DNA of 64,000 nt from Filosporella fistucella (lineage: Eukaryota > Ascomycota > Leotiomycetes > Helotiales), in the NCBI GenBank assembly GCA_030077755.1, contig JAQJZZ010000005.1, forward strand, positions 310,001 to 374,000, read 5' to 3'. The position numbers were made by a program, and so were the translations under genes. The notes under the pieces are model-generated. The model searched no databases. It was not told the origin of the DNA and worked only from the letters and a program-made list of their open reading frames with translations. Positions 49,636 through 60,836 of this stretch are shown one piece after another. How positions within the stretch are numbered: the first letter of the stretch is position 1; each line of letters begins with the position of its first letter.

Positions 49636-50875
49636 CTATCTCTTTACCTCAAACGCCTCACCTGCATACTCCATCTCCAGCACATTAAACATCCGTTCAA
49701 GTTCCAGACGGTTAAAAGCAGCCAAAGCTTCTACCTGCTGCGTAGAGATATCTTTCCCATCGGCACGAACGATCAGAACACTGCCGATTCGCAGATTCCA
49801 TTGTCTCAAGCTAGCCCAGCCGAAATCAGGTTTATCAACATCGATGTGGCGGTTCATATAGATGATCTCTTCGTTCTCATAGGGGTTGAAGGCCAGCGAG
49901 CCGAGGGTCTTGGTTTTCCATGCGGTATCGGGTGCGAGTTTGCAGGTTATTAGTGGTAGGTCTATCTGTGTAGATATCGCAGTTGGTTTTAGTTTGAAAG
50001 CTTCGTGGTTCCCCTTGACTTCTACTTCTTCGAAATGAGGTTTTCCGAGAATATTTCGATCGCCTAAACAATTAACCACAACTCCCTTGACAATGGCTTC
50101 ACGATCCAATTGAACGCCCGGAGCTCCGTCAGATAACTCATTCATAGCATTAATCGATGTCGAAGCTCGGAACACATCACAAGATTCCTTATCATCATCA
50201 TCATACGCCCTGAAGAAGTCAACCAAGATCCGAAGATCCGCTGCAACGAAATCCTGATATGTTTTGATTATACTACTTGTATCTGGGCTAGCGAGAATGA
50301 CCATGGGACCATTGAAAGGATATGCGCCTTCCGAAGAGATAATCCTATCGAAACACCCATTGGTGGTAGAAGGTACGCGCCAGTCTTCTGCACGCTTGAT
50401 GAGGAGAACGTTGTGGTTGATGGCAAAGCGTTGGAGATCTGGGTTGGCCTCGTGGAGAAGCTCGGTCATGCGTAGGACTTTTGGTGCGGGCTCATTAGGG
50501 CTGATATAGTCATTGAAAAAACATATCTGTGGACGTTTTTGTGGCTTACTCTGATGGCTTAATCACAATCTCGGTTCCTGCAAAGTCTAACTTCTCGATT
50601 TCCTTTCCGTCTTGAGTTCCCTTGTGAACTTTCATGCAGAAGATGGTAGGATGAGATGAGAGCTCTGAAAGTAGAAGGGCGAGTACGTAGTTCTCAGATG
50701 GTCTTGGAGTATCTCCTAGGGTCTCGAATTGGCGACATAGAAGCTTGTGTGTTTGCCAGTCCAGGGTTTGACAGGTCTTCGAGCTGTGGGAGATTGCTTT
50801 GCACTTGGTGCAGCGTTTGAGGCTGACATTCTCAGATCCAGGTACGTTGCAAACTGCGCAAGTGGCGAGTTCCAT
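49636..50875 (-). CDS. MYND zinc-finger protein with degenerate finger
   Basis: Predicted 396-aa protein. Exons 50875-50550 and 50500-49636; the 49-nt intron joins KPS to DPNEPAPK in phase. The N terminus is a MYND finger: Cys6, Cys9, Cys22, Cys25, Cys35, His43 and Cys47 in the expected spacing, with QTLDWQTHKLLC typical of the end. The position normally held by the Cys of the YCS motif is Ser31 (HSSKTC), so one zinc ligand is missing. The remaining 330 residues lack a recognised domain; they resemble the fungal MYND proteins with an uncharacterised C-terminal region (segments FAINHNVLLIKRAEDW and GVVVNCLGDRNILGKPHFEEV). Such proteins are thought to mediate protein contacts. No SET domain is present. 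The start is the first ATG (MELATCAVC). Confidence 0.9.
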
Positions 50876-52379
50876 GTTCGCAGTGAGAGGTGTTGATCTG
50901 CTGAGGTTGGGGTTGATGAAGGGATAAAGGGAGTAAATAGGGGCTGTTAAGTTGTGAGAGATCGAGGGCGATTTGTGCTACCCTTTCCTTGCCTGAGGAT
51001 GAAAATTCCAAATGTTGATATTCACTTAGCTCCTTCAGAAATGTGAGATAGCTCGACTATCTCGAACAGGCACCGGACGAAAGGTGAAGTCGCCCAGCTT
51101 GAATTTGAGGTGAGAACCAAAGCCTCGTCTACGCATCGCATGCAATATCAAATAGCGAGATGATGCAGCACAAAGCACTTCTAGCTTTATAAAGTCTTAT
51201 CCAACAATACACTCCTGTTCTAGACTCCTAGCAAACATGTTCATGGAAACTTTTCCAAGTACTCAACTAGAAAAAACAGGGCATCCTTACCGCTAGTAAT
51301 TATTTCAGAGACACATAAGGCATACCTACTACCAGCCACTTGCCACTCCCGATTTTTATACAACCGAAAGACGATAAGAGAGTCGTCGAGAAGTTTTCGA
51401 GTGGCACCTCGGTATTTTTGACTTCCTTGACTCCTCTAGGATTTGAGCAGGAGGAGGCTGAAGGACTTTCTTCGAAACAAAAAGTCCAAGGCAAAAACCA
51501 TTTGAAGGACATAATCCCGTGTGATCTATCTCTCTTCAACTTAACCACATACCCTTTTTTATCATCACATCATAATATCCTGAACAAACTTAACGCTTTT
51601 TTCCACGCCCTTCGCTCGCCTTTCCCAGCAACTACTCTCCTAACACACCACTTTGAAAGAAATGCCAGATGATATTATTACCGATCAGAAAGGAGGGGAA
51701 AATATTGATCTAAGAGGATTGGAGATAGAGTTGATGAATTGTAAAACAGGACAAGGAGGGGTTGTGAACTACACAAAGAGGATATGAGTTAAAGCTGGGG
51801 GTTTAAATCAGTATGAAGTAGGAGCTGTTTGAAATTCCAAATGCTTACTTGGAGGTTACTTGGATGATTGATCTACTCTAGAGATCGCAGTCATCTCTCA
51901 GTGAGTTTGAAAGAGATATCCTCATTTATTCACGAGCACTCCCTATACACCAGTCCCTCTCCCAATTATGTTTCAATTCCCACAAGGGGCCCTTTGTAAA
52001 CTTAAAAAAGCTCAATCGACTATAACCAATCGAAAACTTTGTTAATGCTTCTTTCATTTCATTTCTGATCCTATGCTAAGATCCTACAAGAATTCTCGCT
52101 TTTCATCTTTCCAAGCCTGGAAGGCCGGTATGCATGAAATCCGCAACCAGCGCTCGTCACCATCACCAAACTCCATCCAACGCCAAAAAACTCCTGGTAT
52201 CCCCAATCCTACCCAAGCGGGTGTAAACGCCAGAACCAAAGAAGTACGAGCTGGCTGAATGAACAACTCTAATATATCCATAAACATCATCATTTATCTT
52301 CTTCTGTTTCGTGGTCGAAGGCAGGCAATGCATCGCGGATGTTCGACAAGATATGTATTCAATTCCTCTGCAGGGAAGA
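50876..52379. other. Intergenic region upstream of MYND gene
   Basis: About 1.5 kb containing the MYND promoter and the 3' region of the membrane-protein gene. A minus-strand frame 51300-51500 (starting MSFKWFLPWTFCF) has a plausible look but no support. The possible small gene at 52293-52084 is listed separately. Confidence 0.45.
52084..52293 (-). CDS. Possible small membrane protein (69 aa or less)
   Basis: An ATG-started frame (MMMFMDILELFIQP) with a hydrophobic stretch (TSLVLAFTPAWVGLGIPGVFW, about residues 17-37) followed by an aromatic/acidic tail. It starts about 90 nt past the stop of the membrane-protein gene on the same strand, so it could be part of that gene's 3' untranslated region. 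The opposite strand carries a 61-codon ATG frame (52073-52258) of similar quality. Weak. Confidence 0.28.
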   Translation of the reverse strand: MMMFMDILELFIQPARTSLVLAFTPAWVGLGIPGVFWRWMEFGDGDERWLRISCIPAFQAWKDEKREFL

Positions 52380-53396
52380 TCATACGCTCTCATGCGCATC
52401 ACTATCATATTTAAATTCCTCTTCTTTCTCATCGCTATATCCAGAGACTTTGTAGCGGGGTGGAGGAGGTGCTTGTAAGAAAAATGGCTTCTTGACTACG
52501 AGAATGTCTTCGTCGTCTGAGAGGTAAATTTCGCCGTGGCGTTTGCGTGTGGTGAAGAGCGTTCGTCTGGGAGAATGATGTTAGTCAAATTGTTCAATTG
52601 TGAAGGTGAAAGGCGGCTGGGCCAGAATCTGCATCGCAGAATTGAAGGCCAATTCCCATTGCGAATTTCCTTGGGAGGAGAAGAATGGAATGGGAAAACA
52701 TCCAGCGACCAATTGAGCGTAACAAAATAAAAAAGATCAAACTCACAAATCTCCAACCTTCTCCACAGCCTCCAACGCAACCACCACCGCCAAAAACAAA
52801 ACCACAATCCCCACCACCATCAAATCACTATAATCCCTCGCCATCCTTACTCCCTGCATCCTAACTCTCTCCGTCATAAGCGTCATACCACAAATATGTT
52901 TCTCTCCCTTTGTATCCTCGGTTACAGTAGGTAGAGGTCCATCTTTCCCTCCCGCGCCGCGCAGAGATTCCCAATACCTTCTCGCGTCCTCAAGTCGCAA
53001 AGCTGGGAGCGCAGAAGTCGGTTTTGCAGGCAGGTCCTCAGTTTCAGAGGAAGAAGCCGAGGGGGAAGGTGGGGTTTGCGGATTGGAGGCTGAGAAAGGA
53101 TGTTTTAGTGACAGGAGGTAGGAAGAAGATAGCGGTTTTGGGGCGGAGAGAGCGTCTGATTGGGAAGTACTGGAGGAGGGTGTTATGGGAGTGTTGTCGA
53201 AAGGACCATCTATCAGGGCGAATTCGGAGAGTTGGTGAGGGGGGAAATGAGGATCTGTGAGGGTCGTTGGAGGGGTATTGGGTTTGCCGGATAAAAGAGA
53301 GGATTTCAAGCAGCTGGTGTGGTGACAATCTGCTGGGAGGAGGATTGGAGCTGCGGAGGCAAGAGGGAGAAGGAGAAGAGAATACGAGGGCTTCAT
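52380..53396 (-). CDS. Single-pass membrane protein with secreted-side Ser/Pro-rich domain
   Basis: Predicted 278 aa. Exons 53396-52747 and 52566-52380; the intron (52746-52567) is 180 nt, long for this window. Residues 1-16 (MKPSYSLLLLPLASAA) form a signal peptide; residues 17-130 are Ser/Pro/Thr-rich; then ALRLEDARRYWESLRGAGGK, and a transmembrane helix VVGIVVLFLAVVVALEA (about 193-209). The second exon supplies the cytosolic tail: basic RTLFTTRKRHGE, an acidic YLSDDEDI, a Pro run and an acidic C terminus. Without splicing the frame stops right at the donor. Topology suggests a cell-surface or endomembrane type I protein; no known family is recognised. The two cysteines at residues 24 and 29 could pair. 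Confidence 0.85.
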
Positions 53397-54667
53397 GTTG
53401 AGGTTGCGGTATTGTGTTGATGTTGATAAGGTCGGTTGAGTCGAGATCGGTTCGGTCGAATCGAGAACTTAATCCCTTACTCCCACTATTGACTGTGCAC
53501 AACGTTCTTAATTATTGAATCCTTTGTCGTTGTACTGAAAGGTTTAGTTTGAAAACGGAGGGTTGTTTGGTTTTGTAGGTATCAAGGTGCGAGGAGTGGT
53601 GTTAAGAGGCATAAAATGGTAGGACAAAGAGGAGGAGGGACGAGCCATCTCTTTAAAGCAGGTGCAGCGATTGTATTATTGTACACAAGTGCATGCATGC
53701 TTGCGGCTGTCACTTGCCAAGACGGAGCTTGCTGATACATTTAGGCCTCAGACTCGGACTGGTGTTCCAATTAATCGTGTGTGCTGTGACATGAGATTGA
53801 TAGAGTGACATACTGTATTGGGTGTGTCTGGCTCTGGCTTTCGCTTTCTCCACGCTCTCTTGCTCTGGCTCGGGTCAAGGTAACAAACGCTTACAGGGAA
53901 TGAGACAGAAGGGGTGCAGGGTTACTAGGTTAGGGATAGTGAGCCATAGTGGAGGGATGGCCGCTGAATCTAGATGGACTGGGATAGTCTTAGCCCCAAG
54001 CACGTTCTTTCTCAGGGTAAAGTGCCCCATGTTTAGCCTCTTTTTGACCTTTGATTGGGCTTAGCTGGTTCTTTTCCCGGCGCTATGGGGGCCTGCTGAG
54101 AGCTGGATATTTAGAGTGTTGGTATATTTGTGGGTTTACGAGGTGGTAGGAGTTTGAATCGGATCATTTGAAGGAAAGATGATGATGATATGGAGACTTG
54201 ATGAACGGGTTATGATGTACAATGCGAATACGGCAAGATGGCAGTTAAGGAGAGGTAGTGGAATAGAGTAGTAACCACAGGGTCAAGAGCTGATGAATCC
54301 TCGAATAGATGATGCGTACGGCGACGAACCACGGCAACACGAATCGAAGGATCCAATTGCAACTAGGTAAGAATGGCAATTGATTCAGATGAGGTAATTG
54401 ACAGTAGATGCGTCAACCAACAACGAAATTACTAGTACCTGGTCGTTGGAAGTAAGCAACTAAGTAAGTAATTCCAAGTCCAACAGTCCCCTCGTCTATC
54501 CAAGATTGTATCCGTCAAGGCCGAAATGCAAAGGCTGAGTCGGTAAATATCCAGAACCTCCCCCCCCCTAGCCCTTCGTTCTTCCATGCCTTTTCATCCA
54601 AATCATAATCCCTTATTTCCAACCACCAACCAAACAATCTAATCTCACACTTCAATCTCGTGCCAGA

Positions 54668-54877
54668 TCACGCAAAGGAGGCTTGGACATCATGATCAGA
54701 TACATATTCCATATGGAGGTACTCAACCTGATTGTCTTTGATATGCTTTTTCAAAGCTGCGGATGAGAATGACAACACAGGTGGCTGATTGGCGTGATTG
54801 AAATGTCTTACTCCTTCGTATGTTATCTGCAGACATCTTGCCTCGGAGGTACTTGATGGAGTAAGCGGGAAAATCAT
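54668..54877 (-). CDS. Possible small hypothetical ORF (69 aa)
   Basis: ATG-started frame, MIFPLTPSSTSEARC through HMEYVSDHDVQASFA. The middle (GVRHFNHANQPPVLSFSSAALKK) reads like folded protein, but no family is recognised and there is no spliced extension. It could be a relic or last exon of something larger. Confidence 0.28.
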   Translation of the reverse strand: MIFPLTPSSTSEARCLQITYEGVRHFNHANQPPVLSFSSAALKKHIKDNQVEYLHMEYVSDHDVQASFA

Positions 54878-55540
54878 GTCTTGAAGGGCCTAGATTACTT
54901 TATGCGGCTCAAGGCTCTGCAATCAAAGTACGGAGATACTTATATTTTCAGTTCTTATGCTATTATGCCGTACATTGGCACTTTACTCCTCTTCCTTTTC
55001 CCATCGACATCTACCTCTTTATAACACCCAACCTTCGAAAACACCTTTCCTCTTGTCCCCTCTCACCCGTTGTGGCGTTTCCAACTTTCAACTTCTACAG
55101 CTGAAGCCTCGCCAACACGTGGAAAACAAGTTTCTTGGCACGGAACGCCGCCGAGGGGCTGGACTCTAAGCTTGGAAGATTTAATCCTCGAATGGAAGGC
55201 TGAGGATCGCAACGTGGATGTTTATGCCAAGAGAAATGAATCTCGATATGAATCTCGATATTTGGAGTTTGTTTCTGCAATGAGGAGGTGGCTAAGGTAG
55301 AATTGTTGTCTTGAATCCTACAGTGCTTTGAGTTTGCACTGGAAGATATTTTGGTATGAAGATATCTAGGTAGCTTAGGCTTACTTATAATTCCAAACTT
55401 ACTTCCCTGCTCTTGATAATTAGTGGATCATAATTACAGTATCCATAACCAAATCAAACCCCATCAAACTCTCTTTTCAATCTTCCCAGCCTCCCCTACC
55501 TACACTACTTCCCTACCAGAACAAAAACCATCGTATCACC

Positions 55541-55825
55541 ATGCATGTCGCCTACCCACTTATCAGTGCACCTGAAGATCTCTCTCCCAGTCACGATCTC
55601 CATCTTAGCATGCTCAATGAAAGCATGCTCAATGAAAGCATGCTCAATGAAAGCATGCTCAATGAAAGCATGCGCTCTGCATCTCATTCGTCAATGCCGC
55701 CGCCGCTCTCCACAAGTCGAAACAGCCAAGTCAAACAAAGCTCTCTGACTTCAAAGCTCAACTCGCCAGACGGGCTCCAAACATCTGCTCCAAGAGATAA
55801 GACAGCTCTTACGTTCCTCGTTTGA
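55541..55825 (+). CDS. Possible small protein with MLNES repeats (94 aa)
   Basis: The ATG sits in a favourable context (CACCATG) and opens a 94-codon frame beginning MHVAYPLISAPEDLSPSHD. It then contains four in-frame copies of Ser-Met-Leu-Asn-Glu from a 15-bp minisatellite and a Ser/Pro-rich tail. A 15-bp unit cannot shift the frame when copy number changes, which is compatible with a translated repeat. No domain or signal peptide is seen. The minus strand through the repeat is also open (a HAFIE repeat), so coding status is uncertain. Confidence 0.33.
   Translation: MHVAYPLISAPEDLSPSHDLHLSMLNESMLNESMLNESMLNESMRSASHSSMPPPLSTSRNSQVKQSSLTSKLNSPDGLQTSAPRDKTALTFLV
55607..55673. repeat. 15-bp minisatellite (AGCATGCTCAATGAA)n
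   Basis: Four perfect copies of AGCATGCTCAATGAA (55607-55666) and a 7-nt partial fifth. The perfect identity implies recent expansion by slippage or unequal crossing over. Each unit contains the palindrome AGCATGCT. Confidence 0.95.
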
Positions 55826-57969
55826 GGCTTGGGGGAAGGAAGAGGCGAGTGAAACGACTGTCACCATGATCATGGTCTTTCGATCTTTGAGGTGGAGGAG
55901 AGCTTGTTTCGAGGATTTCTTTCTAGCTTAGGGATGGTTTAGCGATGACTTTGAATGCGCTGTAAGCATTACTGTTATTAACGATCTAGGCATTTCTCAA
56001 CCAGTAAGAATAAACTTCAACATTCCAAGAATATCAACTACCACCCTAGAAATAACAATTGTCCAATGGGTATGTACAAAATACAGCTGCCTAGCTTTCA
56101 ACCAGGTATATAACCTTTCCCCCTCAAAAAAATCGTAATCGAATACGGATTCATCCCTGTGCGCGCCGGGTACCTCAGGGCAGGGCAGGGAACACGGCCT
56201 CTCTTCTAGAAAGATGGGAAATACCCACTATCACGAAGCCTTCATTGTTGCGGTCGCTTGTCTGGGTTCCACGGTAGCCGTCGGAGTCCGGATACGGGGC
56301 TGAAATTAGGTTGAGGTATTCCTGTTACTGATGCGGCAGTTGAGCATGAGGATAGAACGAAACGAGCAAGAAAGGAGGCCAATCAACCCATTTTGAGGAT
56401 GTATACCGTTGTTGATATAATTGCTATTGAAGAATGGCCTTATTGGACAAATATGTCCGATTTGAGCTACAGTGCATGTTCTATGAATATTTCCTAAAAA
56501 CATCATTTCTCTACTTCGCTCAACTCACCCAGTATAACTAATTCCATGCTCTTTCCCGCCTTTACTATGTCTTCATATTGACGCCAGTATTAAGCGCATT
56601 AATTGAACGATCTCGCAAATTCAGACTCGTTCTACCAGGTACATTCGTGCGTCCACATCCCAACACAACCTGGAATAATTCGACCTCTTACGGAAGTAGT
56701 CCACCACAGCATTCGAAACTGGATGCAGAGAACGAAAATCGAAACAAGGGGGAAATGTTCTGTCGATCATACTATCTGATGTAGTTTTAGTTTTAAGACG
56801 AGGTACAGTAGAAGTAACAATTGCCGATTATACCATGGTTCGATGTGGAGACACTTCGTAGGAAAGTGGGAAGTAGGAGTATTGAATGTTGAAGATTGAA
56901 ACTCCGTTCTGACGAGCAATCGATGCTGGCATTGTGTTGATAGTGGAGTGGGATTTCTATGCAGGCTACCTTTTGGAGGTAAAATGAGAAATGGGCACAG
57001 CAGAATATCGAATTGAATTTGTGGAAGGATGAGTATTTGATTTGAAGGGTAGGGATAGAGAGGGAATTGAGTAGTGGTTAGGTATGTTGGCAGATCGGGT
57101 TTGATAAAAGGTGGAGAAATCCGTTGCCGTGGTTGGGTGATACTATAGAGAAGCCGAACGAGGTAAGAGGGCTCGAATTGATTTACTGGATTTATCAATG
57201 AAATTCTAAATTTTACTTATATAGTATATATTAAGAGACGTTTTCCAGTTGAAAACAAGGCAGGAAAGTATAGAGAAATACAAAAAGTCGATATATCCAT
57301 ATTGCAACATAGGCCCCTGCAAAAAGGAGGAATAAGGGGTCAGAAATCGGGCTATGCAGCTCTTACTACACAAAGCTTTGGGGGACATAGGGTAATACGG
57401 ATATTTTTTGGGTTGGATCTTAAATTTGGAGGTGGGATTGGACTGTGCTCGAATTGGACATTGCCAGAGGAAATTGAAAAAAGTATGAAAAGAAATAGAA
57501 TAGAGCAGTAAATAGGGTAACCTTAGGACGGCAGGGAGTTTGAAAGAGCCATTAGAGGTTAACACAAGGTTACCTTTTGGAAAGAACATACTTTCTACGG
57601 GCATTTGAAGTACCAAAAAAGCAATGTTCTAGAAGCCATCATGAAGATTGTCATAAATGTTCCCTACCTCCACGGAGTGGCCCCGGAGGGCTAGCGGAGC
57701 TTCACCAAGGTTCCTTGAGGTGATAAGAATCCTTCAGCTTGACAGTATCTCGAATCAAAAAATTAATCTCAAAGAAGTATGCCGGAATGAAATAATAATT
57801 AGGTCAATATAAATGCCAATTTTGAGAATAAAGCTTGATGCTCCACATTCTTGTCCGTTCAGGGGTTCAGCCTCGAGCTACGTCAGCCGAGGGCACCAGT
57901 ATAGCAAAACCTTCGTGGCCGAGGCTGAGATACAATTCTACCACGACCACATGAAGACTTCGATGCAGC

Positions 57970-59444
57970 ATGGTGCCCAACCAGGCGCCTCCCGTCTCAG
58001 CAAAAGTGAATGAACCTTTACCGCCTCTGACACGAAGTACAACTCTCCCAACATACACGCCACAGCCATTTGCAACCAATCGCTCATTGCTAACGCCAGA
58101 GGATGCAATTTATCAAGGCTCTCCGCCGCGAAAACATTCCGCGGCTGTCAGTAAGGCGCAGAAGGAGCTGCGTATGACGAATGGGACAGATGAGGTGCCA
58201 CAATTGACTGTGAGAGGGAGGCATAAGGAGGGACATCGAAGTGGGAGTAGGAAGCGAAAGGTGTCCTGGAGGAAATTGTTATGGGTGAAGCAATCCTGTG
58301 AGCTCTCTCTGGCTATAAAGGGGGGTTTAACTAACGGGAAATAGATCCAGATAATTATACAGACCAAGATACCTTCCTCGAGCACTTACAACGAAACCCT
58401 CGTCTCCAACCATATGATTTCTGGCCTCTGGTAGCAGATTCTACAGTCATTGTCCAACATGTCTGCTCCGTCATAATCTTTATTGTCTGTTTTGTGGGCA
58501 TTCACCAAGGGAGAGTATCTCCAGGAGCTGTCGTCAGCTGGGGTACTATCACCACAGTGCTGGGGTGGTTCTGCTGGGACTGGTGGGTCGGACAAGAAGA
58601 TGTTAAATCAGCTCCTCCAATCTTCACTCAAGATGCCTCTGCTTCAAGCTCCGTGTCGAATCTCAATAATCCAAATGGGCTTTCTGCACGCCATTCCCAT
58701 TCCGCATCAGCATCTTCAATACACTCCTCTGCTTCGACAATTCCTACTCCACGCCATCACCCAAATTATCCTGCTCCAGGCCTCTCAACGCCTTTTTCCC
58801 CTAGAAACCACCTTCGTATAAGCACCGCCAAATCCGCCCTCTTAATCTACTTTACTCTCCTCGGTCTCTCACCCATCCTGAAATCCCTCACCCTTTCAAC
58901 CTCAGAAGACTCAATCTGGGCCATGTCATTCCTCCTCTTCACCATCAACATATTCTTTTTCGACTATAGTACCCCTGCCCTAAATCCCAGTAGCAGGAAC
59001 GCAGGTATCAAAAACATACCAGCGAGTCTGAGCACAAATGCTGCTTTGATGGCAAGTACAGTGCTAGCAAGCCGACTGGGAAGCACAGGCGAGGTCTTTT
59101 CTCTTACCCTCTTCTCTATCGAAGTATTTGGACTCTTTCCGGTTTTTCGACGCTATGCCAGACAGAAATCATGGCGAGGACATGTTACGCTCACGACGTT
59201 GTTAGTTATTGGTGCTGGAGGAGGGATAGGAGTGATACTAGGGAGAGGTGGTGATGGAGAAGGAGTATGGGATTGGCCTTGGAAGAGTGGGTTGATTGGG
59301 ACGGTAATTGGGGTGTTGGTGACTGGAGTGGCGATGGGAGGGTGTAGTTGGTGGTTGATTGGGTTGCAGAAGTATAAAAATGAGATACATGGGCCGTGGG
59401 ATCCGGCTAGGCCGGTGATTAGGAGACATTGGGATTATGATTAG
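57970..59444 (+). CDS. gpi2: Gpi2 (PIG-C), subunit of the GPI-GlcNAc transferase
   Basis: Predicted 475-aa ER membrane protein of the complex that adds GlcNAc to phosphatidylinositol, the first step of GPI-anchor synthesis. Exons 57970-58297 and 58345-59444 (47-nt intron); splicing creates WRKLLWVKQSYPDNYTD, the family's leading motif, followed by FLEHLQRNPRLQPYDFWPLV and ADSTVIVQHVCSVIIF. About six to eight hydrophobic segments follow, including LLIYFTLLGLSPILKSLTLSTSEDSIWAMSF and GEVFSLTLFSIEVFGLFPVF, both characteristic. A Ser-rich loop of about 70 residues (from about 200) is a fungal insertion. The N-terminal 100 residues are Pro/Thr- and Arg/Lys-rich and probably cytosolic. Start: ATG at 57970 (MVPNQAPPVS) is the first in frame; an upstream exon cannot be excluded. 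Confidence 0.95.
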
Positions 59445-59620
59445 ATGTATAATGGATTTGAATGTATTTTGTTTTTGATTTTGCGTTTTCCCTTACTCTG
59501 TGCCTTACTTCTCGTAACAGTTTCGTTCATTTTAGCATATCCGACTTTCCTCCACTATCTCTCTGCTTCCTCACACCTACCCTTCACTAAACCCTCTAAC
59601 CCATAAACGCCAAACCTTAC
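59445..59620. terminator. Convergent 3' region, Gpi2 / small secreted protein
   Basis: Only 176 nt separate the two convergent stop codons, so both 3' untranslated regions and poly(A) signals must lie here, probably overlapping. T-rich runs (59465-59490) follow the Gpi2 stop. No precise signal can be named. Confidence 0.4.
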
Positions 59621-59948
59621 TCACTTCTTTCCCCCGAGTATCCCACCAATCCCTCCGCACCCAGCCAGATTCCCTACTATATCTCCCAATGTAACACCAT
59701 TGCTATCACCTGTACACTCTATGCCATTTGGTGAAATTATGATTGTGTCTGGACCGGATACACCTCCTGCTGTATCTTGTAGCTAATAAGGGTCAGTCGG
59801 CTGGTTCCATGAAAGAACGGGAGTCAAGAAGAAGGTAAGTGTGAGTGAGGGTGCACAATAGCAAATAAGGGAGACATACAGGAAGTGGTGCAGCGACCAT
59901 TAAAGCAGGTAGGAAAGTAAGGATGGAAATGAAGACTGGGGTATGCAT
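59621..59948 (-). CDS. Small secreted protein (76 aa)
   Basis: Exons 59948-59880 and 59782-59621; the 97-nt intron has GTATGT...TTATTAG ends and is in phase 0 (77 codons). Residues 1-20 (MHTPVFISILTFLPALMVAA) are a signal peptide with a likely cut before or after APLP. The mature part is about 55 residues: QDTAGGVSGPDTIIISPNG, then a two-cysteine, Gly-rich C terminus (IECTGDSNG ... GNLAGCGGIGGILGGKK). Small size, secretion and paired cysteines fit a candidate extracellular or effector-type protein, but the family is not recognised and no role is implied by the sequence alone. The intron position just after the signal peptide is common in fungal secreted proteins. Convergent with gpi2. Confidence 0.75.
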
Positions 59949-60366
59949 TTTATGTATAGATGCAATTGAACGAGGTCTGTATAGAGTGGCGAGAGCTTTT
60001 GACACAAGAGAGAATAGAAAGATATCTAATTTCACAGTTTATGTCCGAGAACCCGTAGGAGATGCATTTTATCTATTATTATAGATATGGATAGTCTCCC
60101 CTCGACTTTGGAGAGGTATCCACTCTCTCCACAGATGGAAGCCGAAGATGGTCTGAGAACTGGGGAAGTGGAGTAGCACACCTTAGGTAGGAATCTCTGA
60201 GAGATAGGGTTTGATGGAGGAAATGGAAGTGTACTTCCTTGTATTGTTGGAGCTCAGTAGATATAATGATTTTGAGGGGAAAATCTCCATTCCAGCAACG
60301 GAAGTTCAAATATAAAGTATTCTAAACCAGGCTTATCCCTCTCTTTCCATTACCCATACGTTTCAT
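59949..60366. other. Spacer upstream of the small secreted protein gene
   Basis: About 420 nt: promoter of the small secreted protein gene and 3' region of the next minus-strand gene. Nothing else is seen. Confidence 0.5.
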
Positions 60367-60836
60367 TCACTTCATCTCCTCAAAAACTTCAGGATCTATC
60401 CCTCTACCTAGACAAAAACGTGCAACCTCGGGTCCTATCATCGATCTCCCAAAGCTCCACTTGGTACATCGCCACCTTAACTGCCAGATGCCGACGAAGC
60501 TTAGATGGAACAAGCTTGCGGCTCGAGTGCTTCTATTTGAGGGGTTAATTGATTCTGTGAAAAGGAGGAAGATATTCGGTGGGATATAGTGGAGAAGCTT
60601 TGGGTCGCCGAGGAAAATGAGGGATGGTGGGGCGTGAGAGGTGTGGGGTAGCGGGGAAGGGGAGGAGGTTGAATTTTTAAGTGGGTGTTGCTCGAGTCTT
60701 GGTTGGGGATAGTTGTTACTATGATATAGATCTATATTCTCGTATAGGAAAAAGGGTTGGAAAGAGCGCCTTAGGTAGGTATTTGAAGTTGTAATCTCTT
60801 CCCATTCAGTCACTCTTAGAGAATTTACGATTGCAT
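60367..60836 (-). CDS. Hypothetical protein (136 aa), two exons
   Basis: The main exon is 60769-60367, a long frame with good codon look (FQPFFLYENIDLYHSNNYPQ, PPSLIFLGDPKLLHYIPPN, SFGRSMIGPEVARFCLGRG, then IDPEVFEEMK at the end) but no usable ATG of its own. An 8-nt first exon (60836-60829, ATG CAA TC) joined by a 59-nt GTAAAT...CCTAAG intron gives a complete in-phase reading of 137 codons. The composition is Pro/Ser/His-rich in the middle and aromatic at both ends. I do not recognise the family. The main exon is fairly likely to be real; the start is a proposal. Confidence 0.5.

Larger units (their letters stand above)
53397..57969. other. 4.6-kb gene-poor region
   Basis: No well-supported gene. 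Weak candidates: 54877-54668 (-, 69 aa), 54957-55169 (+, 70 aa, start rich in Leu/Ser/Arg like a presequence) and the minisatellite-bearing 55541-55825 (+), listed separately. 53640-54300 shows promoter-like simple sequence; a C8 run lies near 54560; 56500-57200 and 57200-57620 have AT-rich open frames on the minus strand without features. The final part is the Gpi2 promoter. Confidence 0.45.

Noticed and set aside
49456..49953. 165-codon plus-strand frame
   Set aside because: Largely antisense to the MYND-protein exon, whose homology-like features and splice structure are convincing.
51340..51672. 110-codon plus-strand frame
   Set aside because: Begins at TTG, no ATG near its start, and overlaps an equally open minus-strand frame.
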